A stretch of DNA of 64,000 nucleotides from Nageia nagi (GCA_050084985.1 JBITNC010000001.1:173042001-173106000); one strand, 5' to 3'; shown: positions 30,501 through 37,590, numbered from the stretch's first letter. The notes: a model not told the origin generated them from the sequence alone. Program-made: numbers and translations.

Positions 30501-33187
30501 ACCATGATTTATATTTACAAATGTTTTGAATATTACAAAGGTTATATTCTATTGCTATGAGTCGGCTTTCACTCCTTTCTATGTCCTTGCAGGTATAAAT
30601 GGAAGAGTTGGAGGTTGACATTCCCTATTGGATCTCTTTGATAGATAGTTGTCCATACATTTTCATATTTACGATGTCTCTCAACGCCACCTATCTGAGA
30701 ATCTGTTATGCTTTGAGCTTTATATTACATGCTATCCTTCTCACTTGTTTCCATAATGTAAATATTACAACATTCGCATTGTGTGAAGAATTGTAACTGA
30801 GGCATCTGCATCGTGACTCTTTGTGATCCAAGGTGGTAGATCTGGAGGATGACAAGCATAGATTCGGGTCAATGAATATCCATTTGGCTCCATCACAAAT
30901 TCATTTCAATCTTCTGTTTATTCGCACTACATCTTGAGGATTGTATACATTCATATCCAGGTGCACACTTTCTTGTATTAATTAGGATAGTCTTGAATAG
31001 TGTTTTGCACCTTAATAGACTTATAATTATTGTGTTTCTTCATTATAAACCATGATTAGTATTAGTCTACACTTCCAATTATACAAAACTCAGCCCTCCC
31101 TATTTTTTAAGAAATATCAACAAACTCTGACAGCACTCTAAAAGCATATCAGACCAAATCAAAATCCACAACTAATCTATGGTTCCATAGTGTCATCTCC
31201 ATCTAGCAAATTTGCGAAGCAGAACAATAGAAAATCCCCTCAACAAATTTGATGGTTCTAAAAGTAGGATATTTATCAATGTTTTCCATAAAAAGATGCT
31301 ACTATAAATTTTAAAATACATTGGATGATATATTAAACATCATAAATGCCCTTTCAAATATCCCCTAAAATACATACTAGTTGATATTTATCAATTGAAA
31401 TTAGAAAATGTTAACTGGATTTACTTTATGAATATCTAAAGTCTCAACTAATACCTAATTTTCCACTTTAAGAGCAACATTCTTCTTCCCTGCATACCCT
31501 GACATATTCCATTAGTTTTTCATTAACCGCTTCATTGGTCTCTTCCTCTGAGCATGATTTCTTGATTACAGCCATTGTTCATTTTAACTCAATTTACAGT
31601 TTGTCATCACCCTTCACGAATAAATCTGACATGTGACATGAGAAATCATTTTATCAATTCTTTATATAACAAGTTTCTTGAAAGTATGTCACAAGTATTT
31701 TGATGTTATATGCTGATGTGAGCAAATAATTACTTTACTATCAAGAACTGATACCCTGTCTTCACAAGTATGGAGCATATAATCATTACATTGCACTATT
31801 CTAATAGTCTTGTACACGAAAGAACAAATATTAATATGCACATCAACCAAAACAATTGGAAAGTGTAGAGAAAATGAAAACCTGATGACCTAGACAAACT
31901 CCCAAAATAGGAATGTCCTTGCATTCGCAGAGTATTCTCGTACAAATTCCTGTGCAGAAATGTTTGATACTTGCATGAGCAACTGAACTTCTTATAATTG
32001 TTTGTAGCAACTGAACTCCAAAGAATTAACAAGATGAACAAAACCTATAATTTATTATAATTGTTTGTAGCATTAGTTTTACCACAACCTATGTCTGCAG
32101 CACATGTTGGTGATCCAGGTCCTGGTGAAATGACAATGTTATCAAAAGCACGCTCTTCATACAAAATATAGCGAAGATACTCCCATGTTAACTGATCATT
32201 TTTCACAACAGTAGGTGCCACTGGAAATGTTCAACAGCAAACACAGCACATGTTACTCTATGTCAAACAACCGTGGGAATCCTATACATGAATTTCTACA
32301 AGAACAGCTTAATCTGATAATACAACAAGCATGACATAAACTAACACAGATACTTAAAAAGAATTCCATGTTCTAAGCAATAAGACTCGTTCAGACAGGC
32401 ATTATTTTTCCTGATTACACAAAGCATTAAAAATTCCAGCACTTTTTAACGTTTGCACACCCAGAGTATTCATCAAGGAAAAGAAAAAACAAACTGAGGT
32501 CGGTTTTAGTTCAGCTCAATTGGAATCATTTCCCCAACTGCCCCCTACCAGGATAAGTTAATAGTCTCCATAGAATAATGGACATAAGTGCAAATAGGGT
32601 CAACATCCAATGCCCTTCCTTGCCTTCAAAATAGTCTCGTCATTAGTCTCTCTAGACTCCATTTTGATAGTAAAAAGATTAATGTGATTTGTTTCTTCTG
32701 CAGTTTAAGCTACTTATAATCTTGACATGAATATAAAAATACAAGTTAGGAGGAAAATCACTTGCAAAAATTGCATTTGACTGAAAAACAAATAGTACAA
32801 TCTCAAAGTTAAGGATGTCTTACCTCCATTTACTACAGCTAGTAGCTGAAAAATGTTGTAAGTATAGCTGTCATAATTGTCAATCAACAAAGTCCGCACT
32901 TCTTTAAATTTCAGTTCCTTTTCCTTTCTTACAGAGCATTTACCAAATTCTGAACCCAGACTCTGACCAAATGTCAAAGATGCAGAAACTTTGGAAATAC
33001 TAGGACTCACATTTTGACCGTGTAAGCTTATGCAATTCACCAGAGGAGCGCATGTTAATCTGTTAAGAGATATAGTGCACCGATTTAAAGTCAAGAGTGA
33101 TGATTGTGAGGATACCAACAGCGATGTCCTGCAACAAGCATTTGAAATTTCCAATGGCAAAGACACCCGACTGCAACCCCATCCCAT
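3255..33187 (-). CDS. ADCS: Aminodeoxychorismate synthase (PabA-PabB fusion), exons 1-8, 3' part missing
   Basis: Plastid enzyme that makes 4-amino-4-deoxychorismate from chorismate and glutamine for p-aminobenzoate and folate. Coding exons on the minus strand: 33187-32824, 32220-32089, 31949-31882, 5046-4982, 4652-4586, 4370-4092, 3985-3878, 3533-3255. All internal borders are GT-AG and the phases join without a stop. The N-terminus (about 95 residues) is rich in Ser/Thr/Leu and poor in acids, like a transit peptide. Next comes the glutamine amidotransferase: [22 protein letters not shown], the nucleophile Cys in LGVCLGHQ, and His/Glu in FHPES. Exon 8 opens the chorismate-binding (PabB) half (FWLDSS). 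Most of PabB lies beyond the left edge. Intron 3 is 26,835 bp and full of retroelements. The start ATG is the first in frame with the transit-like region; an upstream 5' exon is possible. Every exon seen is intact, so the gene is probably functional. Confidence 0.9.
3878..3985 (-). CDS. ADCS: ADCS exon 7 (catalytic His and Glu)
   Basis: Opens with [18 protein letters not shown], which holds the His and Glu that complete the Cys-His-Glu triad. The acceptor is TTATAG|TTCC. The donor was placed at AGG|GTATTG because the frame meets a stop soon after and phase 0 then matches exon 8; this 3' border is the least certain in the gene. Confidence 0.8.
4092..4370 (-). CDS. ADCS: ADCS exon 6
   Basis: 93 codons from [11 protein letters not shown] to SRPHYGVQ. 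It carries the family-variable linker of the amidotransferase, rich in Ser, Asp and Lys. Acceptor TTGCAG|GTTG; donor CAG|GTAAGA, phase 0 on both sides. Confidence 0.9.
4586..4652 (-). CDS. ADCS: ADCS exon 5
   Basis: Encodes [16 protein letters not shown] and following residues. The acceptor TTGCAG|C supplies the third base of the Ser codon begun in exon 4. The donor is AGG|GTAAGC in phase 0. Confidence 0.88.
4982..5046 (-). CDS. ADCS: ADCS exon 4
   Basis: Encodes [20 protein letters not shown], which follows LGVCLGHQ directly in the family. The acceptor has a strong pyrimidine tract ending TTTTTCAG. The donor is AG|GTATGC in phase 2. This is the first exon after the giant intron. Confidence 0.9.
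5496..6109 (+). repeat. 5' LTR of outer gypsy element
   Basis: Pairs with 30453-31071 over its whole length with scattered substitutions, including shared blocks such as CTCTCAACGCCACCTATCTG. It starts TG and ends CA. The left boundary was set at the TG where similarity becomes continuous. Confidence 0.8.
6113..6126 (+). promoter_or_regulatory. Candidate tRNA primer-binding site
   Basis: TGGTGAACCCGACA lies three bases after the end of the 5' LTR, the place expected for the minus-strand primer site. The priming tRNA was not identified. Confidence 0.45.
6340..7035 (+). pseudogene. Gag N-terminal region of outer gypsy element (broken)
   Basis: Plus-strand frames begin with an acidic stretch ([16 protein letters not shown]...) that is open for 73 codons. 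After stops it continues through [15 protein letters not shown] and then [14 protein letters not shown] and [20 protein letters not shown]. This layout, an acidic N-terminus and Pro/Arg linkers before the Gag core, is typical of large plant gypsy (Tat-type) elements. No zinc knuckle is present. Several stops and at least two frame jumps make it a pseudogene. The family call is by position and style and is only moderate. Confidence 0.45.
7040..7762. other. Unclassified repeat sequence
   Basis: Follows the gag remnant. No motif was recognised on either strand. It probably belongs to an insertion that carried in the 7764 repeat and the long LTR-like copy. Confidence 0.3.
7764..8122. repeat. ~355-bp dispersed repeat, copy 1
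   Basis: Direct match to 17553-17912. Shared blocks include TGTTGGGAT at the left, AACATAGTTGGGAATGCA, GGTATCCCTCTTTGGAAT and a right end near TGTGTGTGGA. Sequence outside these limits does not match. It carries no convincing gene. It starts TG, so it could be part of an LTR or a small element, but no end structure or target duplication was seen. Confidence 0.6.
8123..8980. other. LTR-like region with minus-strand TATA box
   Basis: On the minus strand a CTATAAATAAG box at about 8797-8807 is followed by sequence typical of an LTR leader. No coding similarity was found. It may be the R/U5 side of the neighbouring long LTR-like copy. Confidence 0.35.
8981..11085. repeat. Long LTR-like repeat, copy A
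   Basis: Collinear with 19800-23249. Shared landmarks include a block around 9365, the ~365-bp units at 9785 and 10151, the CCCATTGGCTGATCC block near 9998, the ~60-bp quasi-repeats at 10270-10760, and the final AGGTCCCCAAAATGTTG. The copies are diverged and differ in unit number (two here, four in copy B). Long LTRs built of internal repeats are known in plant gypsy elements; the element family here is inferred. Confidence 0.55.
11086..11590. other. Spacer between LTR-like copy A and the hairpin array
   Basis: About 500 bp without coding similarity. It starts just after the conserved AAAATGTTGAA end of the repeat; a short inverted repeat (GTTGTGCGAGCACAAC) lies at about 11092-11107. Confidence 0.4.
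11591..12486. repeat. Array of eight hairpin-forming repeats
   Basis: Eight diverged copies start near 11591, 11662, 11861, 11931, 12099, 12212, 12324 and 12439. Each has a left arm like GCATGCTCCAAAAGACAA, a 2-4 base loop and a right arm like TTGTCTTTTTGAGGCATGC. The arms are near-perfect inverted repeats of 18-19 bp. The last four copies are spaced about 113 bp apart. The arms keep pairing even where individual bases differ. It lies between LTR-like copy A and the gag core, where an element leader would be. Confidence 0.75.
12690..14350 (+). pseudogene. Ty3/gypsy Gag core, broken, not followed by pol
   Basis: Plus-strand frames show a Pro/Gln-rich linker (about 12960-13150), a Gag core around 13310-13800 with [20 protein letters not shown] (the stop is TAG where TGG is expected), and a Cys/His segment near 14010-14090 ([22 protein letters not shown]). 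This order fits Tat-type Gag. At least ten stops or frameshifts are present. After about 14350 no protease, RT or integrase follows. It may belong to the outer element begun at 5496 or to the element bounded by the long LTR-like copies. Confidence 0.6.
14351..15059. other. Non-coding element tail and 3' flank of the PMD gene
   Basis: Plus-strand T-rich frames here are low complexity. On the minus strand, downstream of the PMD reading frame, AATAAA-type signals occur around 14890-14905, consistent with its 3' end. No other gene was seen. Confidence 0.4.
15060..17140 (-). pseudogene. Plant mobile domain (PMD) protein, degenerate
   Basis: The PMD core lies at about 17030-16600: [15 protein letters not shown], then [18 protein letters not shown] and [11 protein letters not shown], matching the RW-x-PE-x-H-x-F-x-x-GE-x-T-x-x-LQD pattern of PMD proteins. 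An intron acceptor (TTTTGCAG|GTGAGG, about 16913) and an upstream donor (GTG|GTAAGG, about 17068) suggest a ~155-bp intron. More of the domain continues through [20 protein letters not shown] (16.2 kb). A Pro-rich, acidic linker follows (15.7 kb), then a C-terminal coiled coil (15.4-15.06 kb). Many stops are TAG or TGA where Gln or Trp codons would be. PMD proteins occur as host genes and as passenger genes of transposons; which one this was is unresolved. It does not encode a working protein now. Confidence 0.7.
17141..17552. other. Spacer, nothing recognised
   Basis: About 400 bp between the PMD relic and the second copy of the 355-bp repeat. No motif was seen on either strand. Confidence 0.4.
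17553..17912. repeat. ~355-bp dispersed repeat, copy 2
   Basis: Direct match to 7764-8122 (see that entry). Here the last 16 codons of the unknown minus-strand reading frame run into the repeat, so the repeat probably cut or replaced that gene's original 3' end. Confidence 0.6.
17858..19758 (-). pseudogene. Unknown protein gene with a 334-residue open frame, near-intact relic
   Basis: One minus-strand reading frame can be followed from ATG at 19758 (MALVA, then a TAG at 19741-19743, then [15 protein letters not shown]) through a frameshift near 19414-19456. A fully open stretch of 334 codons follows (19456-18452), then a continuation with four or five stops to 17858. The middle contains [35 protein letters not shown] and [15 protein letters not shown]. 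The tail has a basic/charged helix ([17 protein letters not shown]) and a Ser/Asp-rich end. No zinc knuckle, protease, RT or DDE motif was seen. The spacing of Trp, Ile and Leu loosely recalls the accessory proteins carried by plant gypsy elements, but this is only an impression. It lies between an LTR-like repeat and a PMD relic on the same strand. I do not recognise the family. Confidence 0.55.
19800..23249. repeat. Long LTR-like repeat, copy B
   Basis: Collinear with copy A (8981-11085) but longer. It holds four ~365-bp units starting at 21020, 21384, 21745 and 22121, each opening with a variant of AGGCGCAGGTTTT. A ~60-bp quasi-repeat zone follows (22270-22970), and the end is AGGTCCCCAAAATGTTGCA. 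The CA at 23249 would suit a plus-strand LTR end. A minus-strand CTATAAATA box at about 20562-20570 points towards the unknown gene at 19758. Orientation is therefore unresolved. No intact gene lies inside. Confidence 0.55.
20555..20575 (-). promoter_or_regulatory. Candidate minus-strand TATA box upstream of the unknown gene
   Basis: CTATAAATATAACC on the minus strand, preceded by ACATGTGGC. It lies about 0.8 kb upstream of the ATG at 19758. It could drive the unknown gene or be the LTR promoter if the element runs on the minus strand. Confidence 0.35.
23250..24680 (+). repeat. LTR-like segment with core promoter (solo or truncated LTR)
   Basis: Three parts are visible. First is an AT-rich start. 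Second is a GC-rich block (23755-24065) with ACGT-core motifs, including CCACGTGTC at about 24034. Third is a plus-strand TATA box (GGTATAAAAAGGGAGC, about 24338) followed by a leader. The leader includes GATGTAGCCCACATTGGGTG and then CCACGATAAATCTTG (about 24517-24552), a pattern I associate with U5 regions of plant LTR elements. No primer site or coding region follows. It is read as a solo or truncated LTR; the open frames in the GC-rich block look accidental. Confidence 0.45.
24950..27430 (-). pseudogene. Gypsy pol remnant (RT, RNase H, integrase)
   Basis: RT at about 27050-26560: [47 protein letters not shown] and the catalytic box FFDDILIY (about 26590-26567). RNase H at 26252-25956: [18 protein letters not shown] and [13 protein letters not shown]. 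Integrase from about 25700: GHPWFYKSYK (zinc-binding region), then [20 protein letters not shown] and [12 protein letters not shown], then a decayed tail. RT and RNase H are fairly well kept, but the frame is broken between domains and within integrase. Confidence 0.85.
27540..29030 (-). pseudogene. Gypsy gag and protease remnant
   Basis: A likely start ([14 protein letters not shown]) lies just inside the primer site. The Gag core at about 28470-28090 includes [14 protein letters not shown] and [16 protein letters not shown], matching retrotransposon Gag. A nucleocapsid-like segment is weak. A protease motif follows near 27600-27560 ([12 protein letters not shown]; the catalytic triplet normally reads DSGA or DTGA). 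Stops interrupt every block. Confidence 0.65.
29078..29089 (-). promoter_or_regulatory. Primer-binding site, tRNA-Met type
   Basis: TGGTATCAAAAC on the minus strand, two bases inside the LTR. It is a variant of the common plant initiator-tRNA-Met primer site TGGTATCAGAGC. Confidence 0.7.
29092..30431 (-). repeat. 5' LTR of the minus-strand gypsy element
   Basis: On the minus strand it begins TGTAATATCCCACA and ends TATGTTTCA, so it has TG...CA termini, and it is 1,340 bp long. It contains internal direct repeats near 30050-30290 (CTAATTTGTAA...GCCCACTA...CTGACTTTTCCACTAAAAG, in two copies about 110 bp apart). The primer site follows after 2 bp. Confidence 0.75.
30453..31071 (+). repeat. 3' LTR of outer gypsy element
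   Basis: Direct partner of 5496-6109, of nearly equal length (619 versus 614 bp). The short piece to its left (ATTCGAGGCGAA) reads like the end of an internal region. Right of it, ADCS intron sequence resumes. Confidence 0.8.
31072..31881. other. ADCS intron 3, original right flank
   Basis: AT-rich intron DNA between the outer retroelement and exon 3. No repeat family or coding similarity was seen. The matching left flank is 5047-5495. Confidence 0.55.
31882..31949 (-). CDS. ADCS: ADCS exon 3 (nucleophile cysteine)
   Basis: Encodes [14 protein letters not shown], which carries the catalytic Cys of class-I glutamine amidotransferases. The acceptor follows CTGCACAG. The donor CAG|GTTTTC matches the consensus only at the invariant GT, yet it must splice across the 26.8-kb intron 3 to exon 4 (ALGYVHG). 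Confidence 0.88.
32089..32220 (-). CDS. ADCS: ADCS exon 2 (oxyanion-strand motif)
   Basis: Encodes the stretch that includes [14 protein letters not shown], the Pro-Gly-rich loop near the amidotransferase active site. The acceptor follows TTTCCAG and the donor is G|GTTGTG. Its 132 bp restore phase with exons 1 and 3 (2+129+1). Confidence 0.9.
32824..33187 (-). CDS. ADCS: ADCS exon 1 (transit peptide and start of amidotransferase)
   Basis: Encodes about 121 residues: a Ser/Leu-rich presequence, then [15 protein letters not shown], the conserved opening of the PabA/TrpG amidotransferase. It ends in phase 1 at a consensus donor (G|GTAAGA). The first ATG at 33187 is in frame, but the exact 5' limit is not proven. 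Confidence 0.88.
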
Positions 33188-34254
33188 GTCAAGGCCAAGA
33201 TATTGATCAAAAATAGATTATGATCCACAATGAGGGTATAGATGTCCCCCTCAAAGAGGTCACTTATTCCTGGTCGATCACTATATTTATTTATGCTGTG
33301 GTCCACTCTCTTGCATGAAGTTTGATCTGTGTCTTCACCAAAAACAAAAATAAAATTGTTCTAATGAGTTCAAAGTACAGATACAAAATCCTACAACCAA
33401 AATTACAACTTTATGTTAATAAATTTGTACATATTTAGTGTTTCAAAAAACACTCTGAATCACACATCAGTGAAAAATTAGAAAGCATTTGACATTTTAT
33501 ATACAACAAGTACATAAATTTATTGGATTTGTAAAAATTTAATATGTATATGAAATATACATAAATTTATTGGATTTTAAAATCTAGGAACAATTCAATA
33601 GACCACATCTTCTTGAAAGTTTAGAAATCCTGCTGAATCTTTTTAAATATTGAACTCTCAAATTTCAACATCCATGAAAGTCTCAGAACTAATTTTTCTT
33701 ATTTCCTTATCTAAAATTTGGCATATTTATACAAGAAATAAAATAGCCTTATCGATATTGAGGCTGGTATTAAATCCATAATTTTCTTCATTCAGCTAAT
33801 AATTTTGAAAAGACAGAAAATTAGCCAGTTTGCTAATAGTAGCTATCGAAACTTTCCCTATCCACAATACTGCATGCAAATTCTATTAAATGTTAAAACT
33901 AAACCCACAAAACAAATCTTCATCATTCCTTGAATTTAAAGCAGAAACTACATCCTTTCCTTTTAAAACTAAACAAGGCCAACAACTGCTGTACGCTATT
34001 GCCAAATCAAATCTTTATATCTAAAAATTTGCCGAAAAGTTTCAAATCTTCAGAATAATGAAGGAGATGTTTCTATGTGTTTCAAATGTTGTTTCAAAAT
34101 TAGCAGAAAAGCATGGAATCCATAACCCAAGTCATACTGAAAGCAAGCATTCAAGCAAATAACAAAGATTTGCACCGACAACAACATAAATCTGTCAAAT
34201 CTAACGCAATTCTGAGATCTAGTTCATAAAAGAAATATCAGTAATAAGTATTAC
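33188..34254. other. ADCS 5' region, probable 5' intron
   Basis: AT-rich sequence between the first coding exon and the candidate 5' exon. No coding similarity was seen on either strand. Short open frames here are chance. Confidence 0.4.
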
Positions 34255-34420
34255 CTCAGATTGGGAGGATCTTCAATTCGAAAACGAAATTGCGGGAAAG
34301 GATGAGATTTGCAGCAGAGGTATCGCCTTCGATAAAGATTTCATGTACTGTATTTGGATACCCGAAAATGAGATTGTCTGTTTAAGATTATTAAATGGTA
34401 AAAATAACAGCGGCTGATTG
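34255..34420 (-). other. Possible 5' untranslated exon of ADCS
   Basis: A good donor (CTGAG|GTAATAC) sits at 34254 on the minus strand about 1.07 kb upstream of the coding start, in a moderately GC-rich patch. The only ATG reading frame here (18 codons, MKSLSKAIPLLQ...) stops before the donor, so it would be a leader or uORF. A CCAAT-type sequence and a (TA)n stretch lie just upstream (about 34430-34465). The left end is a guess; there is no transcript evidence. Confidence 0.3.
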
Positions 34421-34553
34421 GACCAAATTGTCGTTTTCGAGCAACAGATTATTTGTTTAAATATATATATTTGGTTAATGTTAGTTAACTCGAGGCTTGT
34501 GTGGTTGGGAAAGAGAAGGGGAAGGCTAGCCCACCACGACTCTGGATTTTGTT

Positions 34554-34847
34554 CTAAAAGTTGGTCAAGAACTTTTTCATGAACTTTATGACTATGTGAG
34601 TTCAAAAAAGGAATTTCAACTCTATTAAAAAAAAAAAAAATTCTAAAGTTGATTAAGATTTTTTTAATGAATTTTATGACTTTATGAAAATTTGAAAAGG
34701 AATCTATTAAATGTTTTTGTTTTAAAGTTGAACAAGATTTTTTTATCCATTTTATGATTTTGTGAATTCAAAAAGGAATTACAATTCTATTAAATATTTT
34801 TATTCTAAAGTTGATCAAGATTTTTTTATAGATTTTATGATCTTATG
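34554..34847. repeat. ~85-bp tandem repeat upstream of ADCS
   Basis: Units start near 34554, 34641, 34721 and 34803. Each contains a form of AAAGTTGATCAAGATTTTTT, then TTTATGA and a run like TTCAAAAAAGGAATT. The fourth unit is split by the SINE-like insertion, with its second half at about 35034-35095. Confidence 0.65.
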
Positions 34848-35033
34848 TAGAGTTGTGGGTTGAGTTGGTTACATGCGGACTTTGCTACGTCTTGAGTCCC
34901 ATGTTCAATTCCATCAACCATGACATACAGTGTATTCTCCAAACAATTGTTCCATAGACCGCTCTAGGTCTCCCGTGGACATTAATAAACTTTACTTCTT
35001 TCTTTCTATCTATCAAATATTTATCAAAAAAAA
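34848..35033 (+). mobile_element. Probable tRNA-derived SINE
   Basis: A ~185-bp unit with an A-box-like TGGGTTGAGTTGG (34856-34868) and a B-box-like TGTTCAATTCC (34902-34912), spaced as in a pol III promoter. It ends in a pyrimidine-rich and A-rich tail. It interrupts the fourth unit of the 85-bp tandem repeat. Similar TTATGA...TTATG words flank it and may be target duplications. It is not a functional tRNA gene, because no cloverleaf follows the boxes. Confidence 0.6.
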
Positions 35034-35099
35034 TTATGAACTTTATGATTTTTTGAGTTCAAAAAAGAAATTATAACTCTATGAAATATTAACCTTTCT

Positions 35100-36495
35100 T
35101 TGGTAAAAGTCAAAGAGGAGATTCAAGGAGGAATCATAGATTAAGTTTAAAGTTAATTAAGAAAATATTTTATATAAATATTATTTCTTTCACTCTTGAT
35201 TTTTTTTCCCTTTTTTTTAGTGAAAAGTAATTCTATTAATAAGAAATACCTTTACATCAAAAAAGAGTGGATAGATACGTACACTCCGGAGTGGTATCAG
35301 ACTAAGCCAAAATGGGTTAGAATAATCAATCAAAACAAGAAAGGTCCATGAAAAACAAACCACAACAAAAATCAAGCCAACCAACCAATACATCCAATCA
35401 TTCATTTTTGTTGGGAGGAGGAAGCGACATATCTTCACAACAATCAATGGGATGTCAACGGGAATTAGATGGAATTGGAATGTAAGAATAGTAAAGAAAG
35501 ATAATGTACCAAATAGGGAATACACCATGTACCTTGAATCTTGATTAGAATATGGAATGTAAGAATAGTAGAGAGATTGAGACTGCAATATTCCAAAAAT
35601 AGGGAATCACACGAATTGCATCAAGAAATTCAAGAAAACACCAAGGATGGGCATCAAAGAATCAGATCTGAATTTTATATTGCTCAAATGATGAAGTATA
35701 GTGCATCCAATGATGCCCTAAGGTTGGAAAAACTTCTCCAAGGTCTAAAAATGAAGCAACAAGGGCCAAAAGGGTTTGATGATTAGCTTAATGGCCAGAT
35801 GTGATGCTTCCAAAAACTCAAACTCCCTCTCCCAAGGTTAACATCACATTGTTAGGCCCTATAACCCCCATATTTGAATGATGAATGGTGAACTAGGCCT
35901 TCCCCAAGCTGGACAAACCGGTAAAAGATTTGGTAGTAGCTTGATGAGGCTCCACCAAGGGCACAAAAGCTTGATGAAACTTCTAATCCTTCTTAGGGCA
36001 CAAAGAACTTGATGAGGCTTCTTAATCCAATAGATGGTAATGGATGGCAACCAAGTCTAAAAGGTAGATGAAATGAATAACCAAGATGGTCCTCCATAAA
36101 TACGCTCCTCTTTATAGAAAAATGCACTACTCAAGGTATCCATATCTCACTAGGAATCACCCCAAGGTGCATGTCCTACTTAGAAACTCCAACATGGCCC
36201 TTAGGATCCATATAATCACATCATGAGATATTATTAATTACAATTACATGGGACGTCCTTATTTAGGCACCAATATTCTCTCTAAGGATTACAATATGAT
36301 CTTGAAACTATAAACATTGTTCCTTGTGATAATATGCCTTGGAATCATCAATATGATAAATGTTACTCCTATATCTACTCAAAATACAATAAAATACTCT
36401 TATGCATCCCTAAAACAAGGATGTCTCACTCTAAGTGGTGTAATGGGACCATTACAGTACATAATGACAACATATTCCAATAAGAGGGACATCAC
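35100..36495 (-). mobile_element. LTR-like and LINE 3'-end debris
   Basis: On the minus strand a segment starting TGTGATGTCCCTCTTATTGG at 36495 looks like an LTR start. It carries a CTATAAAGAGG box near 36110-36120 and extends to about 35.6 kb. From about 35560 to 35217 the minus strand resembles the 3' end of a plant LINE (TTTGATGTAAAGG..., ending in an A/G-rich tail). A ~77-bp direct repeat (GGAATGTAAGAATAGTA) occurs at about 35478 and 35555. This LINE tail could be the true end of the LINE at 36.5-54.4 kb. Confidence 0.35.
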
Positions 36496-36499
36496 ACAA

Positions 36500-37137
36500 A
36501 GATATCCCTTTTAATAAAAGATAATTGTGAATTTCATGTGCATGCGACTATAGAGATCTAAGTGAGGATGTGAACTTCAAAATGCAATATATATTTCATT
36601 TCTTGATGAAACCTCATTATGTGACATGTCAAAATGTTTTTCATGAGATGCTCTATCCATTACACAAGATGAATTAATAATCCATGGCTTGTGGTGAAAG
36701 TTATACCTTTTATAAGCTCTTTCCAAATTTGGATACTGTAGAGACCATGCCAAACTTTTCTCCCAAGAGGAAGACTGGAAGAGATGTAATGGAAAATGAG
36801 GACCTTCTAAGCCTTAGGTCTTTCTAAGGCTCTAATAATCCACTTAGCCAAAGGGATAAACATTATTGATGATAATGAAAAGACATATGTTGCTAGAGTG
36901 CTCAAGAATGCAACAATATTCCTAAGGTACTTTATGAAATCCCTTATTTTGATAAGAGTTGGCCCATAAGACATCATGGAACATTGATTTGAATTTCTTA
37001 TAGCAAGCCTTAATGGAACCAAATTATAAAAATAGTAAATGTGTATAGTAACGAAACTCTTGGAGCATACCTAAACTTATTTGCAAGGGAGATTTTTTTT
37101 GTTAATCCAATATGAAAGCTTCTTCTCAACCTTTTTT
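36500..37137 (-). mobile_element. LINE B, 3' segment (split by copia 1)
   Basis: Minus-strand LINE reverse transcriptase C-terminal region: KVEKKLSYWINKK at the junction, then (frame-shifted) FHDVLWANSYQNKGFHKV, WIIRALERPKA and KPWIINSS. The first codons continue the frame of the 45392-46176 segment when copia 1 and one target copy are removed. Stops and frameshifts are frequent. Confidence 0.65.
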
Positions 37138-37581
37138 TGAAGAAATTAACCCTTTCTAAATTAACTTCTAATCTCCCAAGATCTCAAGAATGCACTTTCA
37201 ATATCAACACAATAGTACAATAACTAAAGCCAACCATAAAAATAACACAAGATATAAAATGGTTCCACCCTCCTTGGGAGTACGTCCACTAATTAAGATC
37301 TTTTTATTCTCAAGGACTTCTCTTACAAAATCTTTTATCTCTCGCACACTCTAAACCTATAGCAAAGTTTGCATTACAATTGTGTAACTAGATAAAGGGA
37401 GGGTTCTTCTTTTTATAAGAAAAAACCCACTTTATAATTAATCTCTTTTCTATTTTTAATCCTTTACCTATTTTTTAAACTCATACCTATTTTTAATTAT
37501 TCTCCTATTTTTATTCCCTTCATACTTTAAGTATTAAGTGAATTTATATTAAGAAAAAATATTACATTACAGATTCTAGCA
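37138..37581 (-). repeat. 3' LTR of copia 1
   Basis: 444 bp. On the minus strand it starts TGCTAGAATCTGTAATG and ends GGTTAATTTCTTCA. It pairs with 44924-45386, sharing for example GGGAGTACGTCCACTAA. Confidence 0.9.
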
Positions 37582-37590
37582 CTCCCCCTT
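37582..37590 (-). promoter_or_regulatory. Polypurine tract of copia 1
   Basis: AAGGGGGAG on the minus strand, directly before the 3' LTR. This is where second-strand synthesis is primed. Confidence 0.75.

Larger units (their letters stand above)
5496..31071 (+). mobile_element. Outer Ty3/gypsy element in ADCS intron 3, with nested insertions
   Basis: Defined by a direct repeat of about 615 bp at both ends (5496-6109 and 30453-31071) that begins TGCTATTACAATGCTAT and ends GTCTACA. A primer-site-like TGGTGAACCCGACA follows the left copy. A Gag N-terminal-like region on the plus strand comes next (6340-7030), and the sequence just left of the right copy (ATTCGAGGCGAA) resembles the end of an internal region. 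The 25.6 kb between the repeats holds later insertions. No matching target duplication was seen. An alternative is two solo LTRs of one family, but the primer-site and gag context favour one element. Confidence 0.65.

Noticed and set aside
34856-34912. Functional tRNA gene
   Set aside because: A- and B-box-like motifs are present, but no cloverleaf, anticodon stem or 3' acceptor pairing can be drawn; a SINE fits better.
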